Part shown: positions 33,859 through 44,555 of the stretch, one piece after another
Layout of the letters: each line of letters starts with the position of its first letter
Numbering within the stretch: position 1 is the first letter of the stretch
DNA from: Anaeramoeba flamelloides
Taxonomy: Eukaryota; Metamonada; Anaeramoebidae
DNA length: 64,000 bases
Reading direction: 5' to 3'
NCBI GenBank assembly: GCA_027625915.1
Contig: JANTQA010000042.1
Coordinates: 3,670,001-3,734,000, forward strand
Position numbers and translations under genes: made by a program
The notes under the pieces: generated by a model
What the model was told of the DNA's origin: nothing
Databases searched by the model: none
Seen by the model: the letters and a program-made list of their open reading frames with translations, nothing else

Positions 33859-36009
33859 TTAGATTTGCAAATCTCTAATGTCGATCCAATCTTCATCATT
33901 TTCAAATGTTGGTAATTTTTCGATTTCATTTTCTTTTCTTCTAATTTCAATATTTCTTTTTTTTAATAATTGGGTTCTTGATTTTATTTGTGAATAATTT
34001 GATAATTGGAATAATTTCGAAGCAATTAAAAGTTCATCGAGGAAATGGTCTTTGACTATTTCGTTCAATTTATTGGTATATAAAAATTTAATTAACAATT
34101 TTATTGACTGCGGAGAAAACTTGACTTTAATTTGTTTAAAGTTGTAAATATCTTCTTTCTCGTCGATCCCGACCCCATTTTCCACCCCATCAAGCAGTTG
34201 ATCATCTTTATTGTGATCTTTCTCATCCTTTAATCTGGAATTTTTATTTTTTTTCAATTTCTTTTCAATTTTGAGAAATATTTTTCGAAAAAAAGGAGAT
34301 CTTGCTTGCAATATAAATTTATGAACGTTAATTGGGACATTGTTAGCAAAAATAATAAAATCCTTCGATTTCTCATCCTTATATAATTTTAAGAGATCAT
34401 TTTCGATAGTTTTATCAACAATGTTATTAATTTTGAATTTCTTTGCAAATTTTCTAATTATTCTCTTATTCTCAATTTTGCCAGTATAAATCCAATTAAA
34501 AAAAATAATTAATTGATTTTTAGGAATTTTTTTTAAAAAATTAATCAAATTAGTATTTGCCTTTTTGTTTGTTCTTCTCTGCAGCCAAACTTTATGAATT
34601 TTAATTTTATTGATTTTTAAATCATAAAATTGACTATTTTCAAAAAACCTTTTAAGGTTGTTAATTAATGTTTTATGGTTTTCGATTAATTGTAAAATTT
34701 TGATATTTTTTGAGTTTATAATGGCGCTTTTATTCTTGATTATATATTTGGGGTTTCTTTTTAATAATTCCTTGACGATTTCTAAATGCCCAAATTTTGC
34801 TGCAATTAACAATGGGAAATTGCCTAAATTATCATAGAGGTTGATCTTGGCATTAAAGCGCAATAATAATTTCACTATCTCTAGATCGCCATTAAAGGAT
34901 GCAATTAACAAGGGGAAATTGCCTCGGTGATCTTTGGTGTTGACCCTTTCATGCTTGGTCCTTTTTAATAATTCAGAAACACTTTTGATATCCCTTTTAA
35001 CACAGGAAATCAATAACGGGGTGATTCCTTGCGAATCCGATAGCATATGATCTATGCCCTGGCAGGATAGCAAATACTGGACCACCTTATAGTTCAAATT
35101 TTCACAGGCCAAATAAAGCGGCGTCTTCCCAGTCTGTGTCTGCACATTCAAAAGGGCACCATTTTCGACTAATAAAGACACAATGTTTAAAAAGCCTCTA
35201 CTTGTCGCAATTGATAAAGGGGTGATTTTCCGAACACCCGATGTGATATTGATGTTTGCACCATTTTGAATTAGTGATTCCACAACCTTAAAAGAGCACT
35301 TTTTACACGCGTGGAATATTGGTGGTAAATCTAATGTCGTGTGATCGCCATTAATTTTAAATCCATTTTGGATCAACAATTTTAAAAATTTTAAATCCTC
35401 ATGTTCCAAAATTGCGCCAAAGCAATTTGCACCCTCCTTACTTCGCACATTTATATCTGCACCTTTATTAATTAAATACTCTGCTATCGGGTACAGCGCC
35501 TCTTGGAAGGAGACCAATAAAGCAGATTTATCATTATCTGCTAGATGATTAATATTGGCACCCTTTTTGACCAAATATTTGACCACATTTAAATGGTTGT
35601 TTAGTGTCGCAATTAATAAAGGCGATGCGCCTTGTGCATTGTACGAATTCGCCTTCGCCCCTTTCGAAATCAAAAATTTGACAGTTTTCAAATTTCCCGT
35701 TTGGCATGCAAAATATAATGGAGAACTATCTTCATGATCACTTTGATTAACATCAGCCCCGCTATTCACCAATTTCTTTGTGGTCTCAAAAGATCCACTT
35801 ATTGATGCAGAATGTAATGGGAAATATCCCCAATCATTTTTTTTAATTTTTGCTCCGTTTTTCAATAGAAACTTCACTATTTCGGAATATCCCCTTTGTG
35901 ACGCTAAAAGTAATGGTGTCATCCCATATATATTCATCAGATTCACTTTGGCTCCTCCTTTGACTAAAGATTTTAAAATGTTGAAATTTCCTTTTTTTGC
36001 GCTCGCCAT
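33859..36009 (-). CDS. Ankyrin-repeat protein with C-terminal BTB-like domains
   Basis: 716 codons from the ATG at 36009. Residues 1 to about 430 form roughly 13 ankyrin repeats (for example GMTPLLLASQRGYSEIVKFL, DSSPLYFACQTGNLKTVKFL, GKTPLYLACENLNYKVVQYL, GNFPLLIAAKFGHLEIVKEL). Two BTB-like segments follow. The first, about 455-545, is atypical (FYDLKINKIKIHKVWLQRRT, IFFNWIYTGKIENK). The second, about 555-690, is clearer (SKDFIIFANNVPINVHKFIL, ARSPFFRKIF, LLIKFLYTNKLNEIV) with a Lys/Asp-rich insertion. Such proteins are usually protein-binding scaffolds or ubiquitin-ligase adaptors; here that is inference. The residues upstream of ATG (STAL before MASAKKGNF) fit an ankyrin helix and follow AAAAG, so an upstream exon is possible. 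Confidence 0.9.
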   Translation of the reverse strand: MASAKKGNFNILKSLVKGGAKVNLMNIYGMTPLLLASQRGYSEIVKFLLKNGAKIKKNDWGYFPLHSASISGSFETTKKLVNSGADVNQSDHEDSSPLYFACQTGNLKTVKFLISKGAKANSYNAQGASPLLIATLNNHLNVVKYLVKKGANINHLADNDKSALLVSFQEALYPIAEYLINKGADINVRSKEGANCFGAILEHEDLKFLKLLIQNGFKINGDHTTLDLPPIFHACKKCSFKVVESLIQNGANINITSGVRKITPLSIATSRGFLNIVSLLVENGALLNVQTQTGKTPLYLACENLNYKVVQYLLSCQGIDHMLSDSQGITPLLISCVKRDIKSVSELLKRTKHERVNTKDHRGNFPLLIASFNGDLEIVKLLLRFNAKINLYDNLGNFPLLIAAKFGHLEIVKELLKRNPKYIIKNKSAIINSKNIKILQLIENHKTLINNLKRFFENSQFYDLKINKIKIHKVWLQRRTNKKANTNLINFLKKIPKNQLIIFFNWIYTGKIENKRIIRKFAKKFKINNIVDKTIENDLLKLYKDEKSKDFIIFANNVPINVHKFILQARSPFFRKIFLKIEKKLKKNKNSRLKDEKDHNKDDQLLDGVENGVGIDEKEDIYNFKQIKVKFSPQSIKLLIKFLYTNKLNEIVKDHFLDELLIASKLFQLSNYSQIKSRTQLLKKRNIEIRRKENEIEKLPTFENDEDWIDIRDLQI

Positions 36010-36119
36010 TAATGCAGTAGATTTCTTTTATTTTGATTAAGTTATTTATTCGGGTTGGTTTGATATGTTTATTTATTCGAGTTATTTTAATTTTAATTTT
36101 TTTTTTTTTTTTTTTGAAG

Positions 36120-36182
36120 GAATAAATCAACAAAATTCCGAACAAATCAAAAAAATTCCGAACAAATCAAAAAAATTCGGAA
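36120..36182. repeat. Short tandem repeat, unit about 19 bp, three copies
   Basis: Three successive units of the form AAATCAAAAAAATTCCGAAC upstream of the ankyrin-BTB gene. Confidence 0.7.
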
Positions 36183-36328
36183 TAAAAATTGTAATTATTA
36201 AATTTATTAATTGAAAAAAAAAAAAAATAAATGCTTTTACAATATTTATTACGTTACAATGTCAGTACTATTTTATTTATTTTTTCTTTTGGGTATTTTG
36301 TTCAATAAAGCAACCCTTCAATTTTTAA

Positions 36329-36664
36329 ATGAAGTGCTTTACGTTTTTCAAACATATTTTTTTCAAAAATACCAACTTTGTGATGTGTAATTTTTTTTTC
36401 TCGTAAAAAAATTTTTAAGTTGATCAGTTTCAAAGCAAAAGTTTTATCATTTGATGAGGAACGAATGGAATTGGACTTGTTTCTGAAAATTAATGAAATA
36501 AATTTCAAAAAAATTTTAAAGTGTGATTTGAGTCCGGTGATAATGTACTAAAATTAGCGATTGTTTTAGCAATAAATAAAACAATTCAAGAAGTAAAAGG
36601 TATTGATTGGTTCTTTTTAAATGACAATGAAGAAATAATGAGTCTTGAAGTTGGAATACTTTAG
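36329..36664 (+). pseudogene. Decayed or indel-broken gene fragment, possibly LRR-like
   Basis: Three successive frames make one plausible product. MKCFTFFKHIFFKNTNFVMC comes first, then SFKAKVLSFDEERMELDLFL and INEINFKKILKCDLSP, then GDNVLKLAIVLAINKTIQEV and KGIDWFFLNDNEEIMSLEVG to a TAG at 36664. The frame changes sit at a T9 run near 36395 and near 36535. LAIVLAINKTIQEVKGI has the rhythm of ribonuclease-inhibitor-type leucine-rich repeats. Either a host pseudogene or assembly indels. Confidence 0.4.
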
Positions 36665-38543
36665 GTATTTCAGGTTGATTAGAGGACTTTTATTTTTCTA
36701 AAAATGGATTATGAAATTTTAGGTTACATTTACAGTTCTTGAAAAGTGAGAGCACTAACGTTTTTGTTTACCATTGGTTGTGTGCAACCCTCTCTGTACT
36801 AAAGCAAAATATGAGTCTAAAAAAAAATAAAATGAGAAATGGTGAATAAAATTTTATTTTGGTAGTGAGTGGTAAACTTGATCAATGAAGACATTTTTTA
36901 TCTTTACCTTCTTTCTGGTTCTATTAACCTGATCTTCACTATCAATCATTTAAAAAAAAACAACTTGGCTCTCCTAAATATTGCTTTTTTTTGATAATGA
37001 ATCAATTTTAAGATTTGGGCAAAGAGTACATTATCCCCAGATTCTAAGTCATATCAAATTTTCTAAAAAAAAATGAAAAATTCATTGTTTTTAAGGGTAA
37101 TTAGAAATTAATAATATAATAATTCACAGAAAAGTTGATATTCATAGGTAATACCCAATTAAGTTGAAAGTGAGAAAAAAACAATGTGAATTTACGTTTT
37201 TTCAGTTTAAAAGAAAGATTTCACATTAAAAAACCCATAAAAATAGTTTGATTTTTTAATTTTTTTAAAAAGATAAAAAAAATACAAAATAGGTTTTCTG
37301 TTTAAAACTCTTGAAAATTGTAAAATCTTTAAACACTGAGAAAAAGAATCAATTTTTTTTTTTAAAAATTACTAGTGACAGCAGAAATGAAGGTAAAAAT
37401 TTAACTTTTTTACCAATTCCAAATTAGATCAGATAACTTTTTTTTTTTTTTTTTTTTCATTTGGGTGCCACTTCCTTAAGATGGTTAAACTTTATCGAAT
37501 TGAAATTTATTATAATAATTCTTCTAATTCCTAAAGTGAAATTTTATAATTTAAACTTATGACTAAATATGCAAAGAAATTATCTTAAATTTAGAATTCT
37601 TATTGGATATTAATTAATTACAAATCGTCAAAAATAGAAAAGTTTATTACTAATTTACTATTTTAAAAAAAAAAAATTGTTTATCAACAAAATTTCTGTT
37701 TTTGATATTTTTTTCAGGTTTATTCCAATGGAATTCATTCCACTATTCACGCTTCTTATTGGAATCTTTAAATAATTTTTTTCCCAATAAAAGTTTTTAT
37801 TGATCACAAAAAAAGGTATTTTTAAAATTAAAAAAATTATTCACTTATAAAAATTAATATTTTTTTTCAAAATTTCTAACTTATGAAAATGTGATCAACA
37901 ATTATTTTCATCCGATAAATTCCATTTCCTCTTATTAGCAAGATAATTAAATTTTTTAATTTTTTTTTTTAATGCTAGATTTATCCCTGATTTTTTTTTT
38001 TACTCACATTATCACTAGTTTATGTCTAAAAAGTTAGTTTCTTTAGAATCATTTTTTGCGTTTTCGCAGTGAAAAACATACTCTTCAAACTATATTTCGT
38101 TTTTTGGTGAATAGGTGATATAAAATATGAATTTAAAATCCTTATAAATTTTTAAATGAAATGACAAAATTTCATTTTAATTTATTTCGAATTTATTTTT
38201 GTATTTTAAACTCTTATTGTTTGTTTCTATTCTTTAAATCGATTTCTTTTTGTATAATTGCATTAAATAGATTTATTCCAATCAATTTAATATGTCGTAA
38301 TAGAAAATTAACACTGGGATATTCTTTAAAATCTCTATTCTGAAATATTTTGAAATAAATGTGCGATTTTCGATGTGTTGTTAAAAAAATAATTTCATTT
38401 TTTATCATTTAGTTTTTAAAAACTTTTTTCCAATATTTATTTTGTTGCTTTTTTGACAAAAATTACTGTTGTTTACAAATTTTTAAAAAAATATTTTGTT
38501 TAATTGAAGAAATAAATTCAAATTATGCTGTAGTAAACTACTT
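36665..38543. other. Gene-poor A+T-rich stretch
   Basis: No supported gene. Two overlapping 60-64-codon open stretches near 38161-38408 lie on opposite strands and neither is convincing. Confidence 0.4.
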
Positions 38544-39107
38544 TCGAAAAATAAGGGCCCAGTTTTTCAAATTATACTCACTAAAATAATTATATGAGGA
38601 ACCCTGTAAATAATCATCAATAAACTAGAAGTTGATGTATAATCATCAGAAGATTAAATACTAACAAGGTGTCTTCTTTAAAAAATTTTTATACGTTGAA
38701 AGAAATCTATTTCATTTTTTGTACAAAAAATTTGGCTAAAAAAATCATCCAAAATTTTACAACATCTGGATATTATCGAATTTTTTTTCGGTTGTAAGAG
38801 TAATTTGATTGAGAATTAAATTGAAATTTTTCATCATGTAAAAAATATTAAATGTAAATCAGTGAAGAAAAATTAACATCTGAAACTATTTGATTGAAGA
38901 AACTAACAAACAAAAAAAATCAAATTGTCATCTGATTGTTTGAAAATTTTTTTTATTTTCTTCCAATTTTTCAGTCAAAAGTTTGGTTAGTAAATTATGA
39001 AGTAGAAAATTTTATTTAAATTACATCATTAATCAACTGCCCAACATCATATTGAAATCCAAAGATTCTAGAACGAGATCTCGAAATTTGGGCCCCTATT
39101 TTTTGAA
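38544..39107. mobile_element. TIR element with AAAAATAGGGGCCCA-type ends
   Basis: AAAAATAAGGGCCCAGTTTT on the left is mirrored by TTTGGGCCCCTATTTTTTG on the right. The GC-rich ends stand out from the A+T background. The interior of about 530 bp has no open frame. A similar end-like motif (AAAAATAGGGGC) occurs near 63755. Confidence 0.5.
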
Positions 39108-39184
39108 TTTAGTTTATTAACTAGAAAATCATTTCCTCTTTTAAATTAATTGCTGAGGATTGCTAATATTACTTCTTTATTATT

Positions 39185-40020
39185 GTACTCATAAAATATA
39201 ATGTTTATTAAAACCCCAATTCAAAATTTTAAAACACACCAAAATTCAATTTTTGAAAAAAATATCTTATTTAATCAATTCTAGAAGAAATAACAAATTA
39301 GAACCATTTACCAATTGAAATGTTAACACTTATGATAAATTACAATACTCACAAAACAAAAAATAAAATAATTATCAATTCTAATAAATTATTTGTGTGT
39401 TGTAAACGAAGAAAGAGAGCTAAAATATAAAAATAGAATTGATAAATTTGTCGAAATTTCCACAATTAGAAATATTGATCAATCAAATGTTTAGAAACCA
39501 CCAACCAATTTTATTTGAGTTCTTCCCCTAATAAAAAAACTTTTTTTATAACATCTATATAACATTTTGATAAAAAAATTTCCTTTTATATGATGATTTT
39601 TTCCATTATTTTTTGAAAAAATATTCTTATAACAGGCTTATAACATGTTATAAATTTTTATAACACATTTTATAACAAACATTTATTTTATAAAAGTTTT
39701 TATTATAAAATTTTATAACATTCTAAACGTTTATAATACCTTTACAACATGTTTAAAACATTTTATAAGAAAATTTTGTTATTAGGGTTCTATTTTGAAC
39801 AACTCAACTTTAACCCAATACCAATCGTTGAAAAAAAAATTTGATCTAACGTAAACAAGTTATGTAATTCAAAAATAAAAATGAAAACAATCAACTCAAA
39901 GATGAAAAAAATGATTTTCATATTTAAAAAAAATGAAAATTATTTACAATTTGAATGAAATTGAATTATTGTGATTGTTTGGGCCATTTTAACTGTGTGA
40001 AAAATTTTGGAATTTTAATT
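39185..40020 (+). repeat. Dispersed repeat R, copy 2
   Basis: Matches 55100-56595 along its length, for example AGAACCATTT, TTGATCAATCAAAT, ATTGAATTATTGTGATTGTT and the right end CTGTGTGAAAAATTTTGG. It is interrupted by the 262-bp element at 39526-39787. Confidence 0.65.
39526..39787. mobile_element. 262-bp MITE with CCCTAATAA ends and TTC duplication
   Basis: Starts CCCTAATAAAAAAACTTTTT and ends with the inverted ATAAGAAAATTTTGTTATTAGGG-type arm. It is flanked by TTC at 39523-39525 and 39788-39790. Repeat-R copies 1 and 3 have the continuous site GAGTTCTTC.(A/G)TTTTGAA. The interior is rich in TTATAACA motifs. A 3-bp duplication resembles PIF/Harbinger-type elements. Confidence 0.75.
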
Positions 40021-40428
40021 TACTTCTCTATAACAGCGTGGAGGAAACTCGATTAACCAAAAAAATAGAAAATGTCAACTCCCGATTCATACAGAAAATT
40101 TAAATCAAAGTATCTGATAAATTTACTTTTTAATTAACAATATTTAATATTGGTTAGGTTTTTTTTTTTGTGATCGATAAGAAATTTTATTTTTGAAAAG
40201 TTGTTAAATGTCAATATAATATAATTTTGATTGAAATTTTTAAGATTATTTCTTTTTTTGGTTAAAAATCAAACCAAATAAATAAAATAATAGATTCTTT
40301 CAATTATTTTATTTTTATATTTTATTCATTTTTTTTTTTTTGTTATGAATTAAATATTTTTGAGAGGTAGTAAGACAAATAAAGAAATCTGAAAATTAAA
40401 CAAGAAATTTATAAAAACTCTAAAAACC
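40021..40428. other. A+T-rich stretch, nothing recognised
   Basis: No gene or element end recognised. Confidence 0.4.
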
Positions 40429-40458
40429 AACGCGCTCGCCAACTATACCAACCGCGTT
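40429..40458 (-). other. GC-rich hairpin, tRNA 5'-half-like
   Basis: AACGCG and CGCGTT form a stem enclosing CTCGCCAACTATACCAAC. The minus strand reads GGTTGGTATAGTTGGCGAGC, similar to a tRNA D-arm with an A-box. No anticodon stem or T-arm follows, so it is not called a tRNA. Confidence 0.35.
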
Positions 40459-40663
40459 TTATTTGAAGTTTTACCATTTAAAAAATTATCTTACTTGTGT
40501 TTATAGGAATTATTAATTAATAAAACGTATTGTTTTCTTTTCTTTTTTTTTTTTTATAATTTTATTTGATTATTACAGAAATTAATAATTTTCCTTAATA
40601 GATTAACTTTCTATAGATTTGTCTAGCATTAAGGTGTATTGTAATTGGAGGTTAATAATACGG

Positions 40664-40912
40664 TTATTTTCCAATTAAGAAATGAAAATTTTTATTTCAA
40701 TTTCCAAAATGAATATTAATTAAAAATGTTACAATCAATTTAGAAGAGTAAAATTTTTTTCTTAGAGTTCAATAAGGAAGTTTAATTTATTGTCGAAAAA
40801 TATCATTTCTAAATGATTAGTTAAAGATCTTTGGATTTTTTTCAACTAATTATTCTGTAGAAAAATATTTTCGGATGTGAACTAAAAATTTTCATTTTTT
40901 AATTCGAAAATA
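40664..40912. mobile_element. MITE family P, copy 1
   Basis: About 249 bp. The ends TATTTTCCAATTAAGAAATG and the inverted CATTTTTTAATTCGAAAATA give TIRs of about 30 bp extended by AAAATTTTTATTTC. Matched by 53702-53942. Confidence 0.65.
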
Positions 40913-41082
40913 ATAGTATTAATATTCTATAGCTCAAATTACCGTTTAAATAATCTCTTTTAAATATTATTGAACAATAAATTATGAGAATTTTTAGTAT
41001 GTATACCCACAATTAAAAATTGTCATGGTTTGAAATTTTTTTTTTATTTTTTTTTTCAAAAATAAAAATTGAAGCAAAATAA

Positions 41083-42412
41083 ACTAGATTCCAAAAATTT
41101 GGACACAGTTTAAACAGTTGAAAGAACATCATTAATGCACTTTAAATTCAATTTGGAAAGAATTTTGATTTTACATATTATTTCATTTTTTGTCTTTTTT
41201 GTTTTGTTTTCATTTCCCTTTTTGCAGTTACGTAATCTGTTTGGACAGATCTGTGAATTTTTTTTTCAATGGTTGATAGAAGGTTAGTGTTGAGTTTGTT
41301 AAATTGAGAAATCACATACAATTGGTAGATGGTAAATTAACATTTGATCGAATCTATCAAATTTTCCCGAAAATACCCGAAAATCGAAAATACCCGAAAA
41401 GTTTTTAACCACGAAAAAACTCATTTTAAACAAAACTTCTAAGAAACCCTAGTTTCAATATACTCAGTTTTAAGGTAAATTTGTAATTTTATAGTGGAAA
41501 AAAATTTTTTTTGTCGGAAAATATCAAAATTCAAAAAATTTAAATTTTAGGGAAGAGTACTCAACCCATTTTGTGTGAAAGGCGTTGGTATCTTAAATGA
41601 CTATAACATTTCTGATCATTTCAAAATGGTATTAACGAAATGAGAGAACATGTACTTGTAAATAAAATTTCTAATTGTGTATCATTACCCATAATTTTGT
41701 AATCTTAAAGACAATCCAAAAATAACTGAATAATATCTAATCGTACTATAAATACCCATATCCTACTCATGGTGGCCCAAGCAAAACCTTATTTTAACTT
41801 CCCATTCCAAAAGAGAACTGGTATAACCAAAACATACAAACACACACCATGCCAAAACTAACACAACCCATACCAAACCCAAGCATATCCTTACATAAAT
41901 ATTTACTTACCCTAATTAGTACCAAAAAATACTCAAATATACTCAAAAGGTAACAAAAACTCCGTAGAGGGGCTTAAAAGAGAAAATTCAAAAAATATAT
42001 TTTGTCTGAAAGTAAAATTGTTGTTTTACCGTTAAACTGAGTATATTGGCACTAGGATTTCTTCGAAGTTTCTTAAAACGTGTTTTTATGTGGTTAAAAA
42101 ATTTTCGGGTATTTTCGATTTTCGGGTATTTTCGGGAATATTTCAAACACCCCATTTGATCGATCAACAAATGTTGGTGTAAATTTCAACAAATTTACCA
42201 ATACATTTTTTGTTCAGCTCGTTTCATTATTTTGGACACACCTGTTTTTTATTTTTTGAGTTTTATATTTTTTTCTTTTATTTGGGTTAAAATGATTACT
42301 TATTAAAACATTAATACTGGGTAACTTAAATGTTGTTTTATATTAGGTTTGGAAAAATACAATAAATTGGGTTTTTTTTGGCCTATTTTTGATTTTAGGT
42401 GTGTCCTAAATT
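41083..42412 (+). mobile_element. Dispersed DNA element H, copy 2, split by a MULE-like insertion
   Basis: Left end CCAAAAATTTGGACACAG, right end GGTGTGTCCTAAATTTTTG: inverted repeats of about 25 bp. Apart from the roughly 0.8 kb insertion at 41352-42152 it is almost identical to 28970-29485, implying recent mobility or recent duplication. Confidence 0.65.
41352..42152. mobile_element. MULE-like non-autonomous element, 9-11 bp target duplication
   Basis: About 801 bp with long imperfect TIRs near 190 bp, built of CCCGAAAATACCCGAAAATC and then TTTTTAACCAC, mirrored at the right end. CATTTGATCGA stands on both sides (41341-41351 and 42153-42163); element H copy 1 has the single, empty site. 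The outermost bases of the two TIRs differ. The core (about 41620-41960) is less A+T-rich and C-rich on the plus strand, with no long frame. The 9-11 bp duplication and long TIRs suggest a Mutator-like relative. Confidence 0.7.
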
Positions 42413-42714
42413 TTTGAAATGGGTTTTACAAAAGTATTCCAGTATTTTAATAATTCATTATTTAGAACATCTGAAAGTAACTATTTTTTGAGATTTTTTA
42501 ATTTTCATAGATTTACTCAATAATTATAGACATAAAATTCGAAAGGTTAATGAGTTTTGTTTCCTTTTTATGAAGCTAGTTGCTATATCAATATATTTGC
42601 AATGTGTGGAAATAATTTTTAAAATAAATCTATGGTTAATTATTTGATTTTTTAAAAAATAATGAATATTTTCGCTTCAAACCAGCATTTCGCCACAAAT
42701 TTAAGAAAGACACT

Positions 42715-42925
42715 TTTCGATCTCGAAGTCTGAAATATTGTTAATTCAAGCTTTAAATTTATGTCGCTAAATATAGATTTTTTTTCTGAAAATCTGGAAT
42801 TTTTTACAAATACAAAGGATCATTTTAAATGATCAGATCAACTTTTGGTACTATTTTACCAATAGATTTTTTTAGAAACATTTGAGTCATGAAGGATTAA
42901 TACGATTTTTCTCTGCGCTTAGAAT
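42715..42925 (+). repeat. Direct repeat left of the small ankyrin gene
   Basis: Shares TAAATATAGATTTTTTTTCT, TTTTTTACAAATACAAAGGA and the order of flanking motifs with 44215-44430 in the same orientation. Confidence 0.5.
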
Positions 42926-43005
42926 TTTTTCTTTCTTAAAGAAAAGCACTATTTGTGACAAATGAATCAAAAATCAAAAAGAAAAAGAAAAAAAAAAAAA
43001 ATTAC

Positions 43006-43574
43006 ATTTGAGGTCGTTAAATCAAGATTTGCACCTTTGTCTAGGAGAAATTTCACAATTTTGTCGTATCCTCTTTTACTTGATACATAAAGAGGAAAAC
43101 TATTTTTGTTACAGAGAGTTTTTGTATTAATATTTGCACCGTTTTCAACTAACAGTTTTACCAATTTCTCAAATCCATATTTTGCTGAAATATATAATGC
43201 AGTTGATTCCTAAATGAAGTTCTCAAGCAAAAATTGAAAAAAAAAGAACAAAGAAAGAAATTACAAGAAAATAAAAAGAAGAATAAGTTTCAGAATTTAG
43301 ATTTCATCATCGTGGTTGGATCTCATGCGGAATGAGACTAGAAAAAAATTTGTTGAGAAAGGTATCTTACACCAAAATTGATCGAGTTCACATCCACCCC
43401 CTTTTCTATTAGTAGTTTTGCAGTGTTTAATTGATTATTTTCTGCAGCTAAAAACAAAGCATACACACCATCTGCAAATTTCTTTTTAATATCAAATCCT
43501 TCCTTGATATATTCTTCAATTAGTTCATTATTTCCTTTAATAATTGCTTGTTTTAAAAGTTTTGTTTTGCTCAT
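43006..43574 (-). CDS. Small ankyrin-repeat gene, two exons visible
   Basis: Exon 1 is 43574-43371 (MSKTKLLKQAIIKGNNELIE to VDVNSINFG) and exon 2 is 43209-43006 (ESTALYISAKYGFEKLVKLL to LDKGANLDLTTSN). They join in phase 0 over a 161-nt intron (GTAAGATACC...CATTTAG). Together they give about four ankyrin repeats in 136 residues. Exon 2 ends at a donor-like GTAATTTTT; without splicing, the frame stops within a few codons after a poly-Phe run. A terminal exon further left is likely but not identified. Both exons are exactly 204 nt. Neighbouring direct repeats (42715-42925 and 44215-44430) flank the gene. Protein-binding role inferred from the fold only. Confidence 0.7.
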
Positions 43575-43918
43575 CAAAAAAAACTTTGTGTAGTGGTGGT
43601 AGATTTTAATTATTTTTTTTTTTTTTTTTTTTTTGATTTCACAGAAAGTGAAGAAAACTAAAAAAATGAAAAAATAACAGTTAAAAGTATCGAATTAATG
43701 ATTAAAAATGAAGAATTTCTCTTTAATATATTTATGAACCTTTTAACAAGTTTCTAAATGACAGAAATTAAAGATATATTTCAAATGAATTCCTATTTTA
43801 GTGATGAGGGATCTCTCAATTGTAAAATCCTATTGCAGAAGTCTCTCCATCAAAATTAGTAAAGTGAGTTTTTAAAATAAAAGTTGTTTTCCCTATTTCA
43901 ACTCGAGTTTTACATAGT

Positions 43919-44146
43919 ATGATTAAGCAAACTGACAACAAAAAATTTAAAAAAATGACAATTATTTCTTCATGTTCTACTATTATTATAATATATCAAA
44001 ACAAATTAAAACAATTAAATTTGAATGAAACAATTTTAAACCGTAATAGTACAAGATACTATTCATTGATTAATAATTATAAAATCAATGATTTAGTGAT
44101 TAAATTTCTGATCGAGAATTTAAGTATAAGGGCATCAAGAGTGTAA
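43919..44146 (+). CDS. Hypothetical Asn-rich small ORF
   Basis: 75 codons beginning MIKQTDNKKFKKMTIISSCS, with an NRNSTRYYSLINNYKINDLV segment and a TAA end. No family recognised. Composition is plausible for this genome, but a chance frame cannot be excluded. Confidence 0.25.
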   Translation: MIKQTDNKKFKKMTIISSCSTIIIIYQNKLKQLNLNETILNRNSTRYYSLINNYKINDLVIKFLIENLSIRASRV

Positions 44147-44214
44147 ATTACACTTCTTCTTCAATAAAAAAAAAAAAAATTGAATTATTTAACTAATAAC
44201 GTACATTTCATGAT

Positions 44215-44430
44215 AAATTTAATCAAGATATTTTTTCAACTTCAAAGTCATAATTATTGATGATTCAACCTGTCAATTTATCTCTAAATGTAGATTTTTT
44301 TCAGAAATTCTTGGGTTTTTTTTACGAAGAAAAAGATCATTTTTAATTGATTTTATCAACAAATGTGTGACTTGTTTTATTAATCGCAATTTATTGAGAT
44401 TCTTAAATCATGAAGCACTAATAATATTTG
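44215..44430 (+). repeat. Direct repeat right of the small ankyrin gene
   Basis: Partner of 42715-42925 (TAAATGTAGATTTTTTTCAG, AAAAAGATCATTTT, TTAAATCATGAAGCACTAAT-like end). Confidence 0.5.
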
Positions 44431-44555
44431 TGTTTAATAGAAACATATTTTAATTTTAGGCTTCTACATGGAAGACGCTAATCCCTTAAAGAAAAAAAAT
44501 TCTTCATAAAGCATTAAAAATTAAAAAATGTATTTAACATACCTTATGTTGAACA

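Noticed and set aside
36120-36182. CRISPR-like array
   Set aside because: Only three adjacent 19-bp units without spacers, in eukaryotic DNA; a simple tandem repeat.
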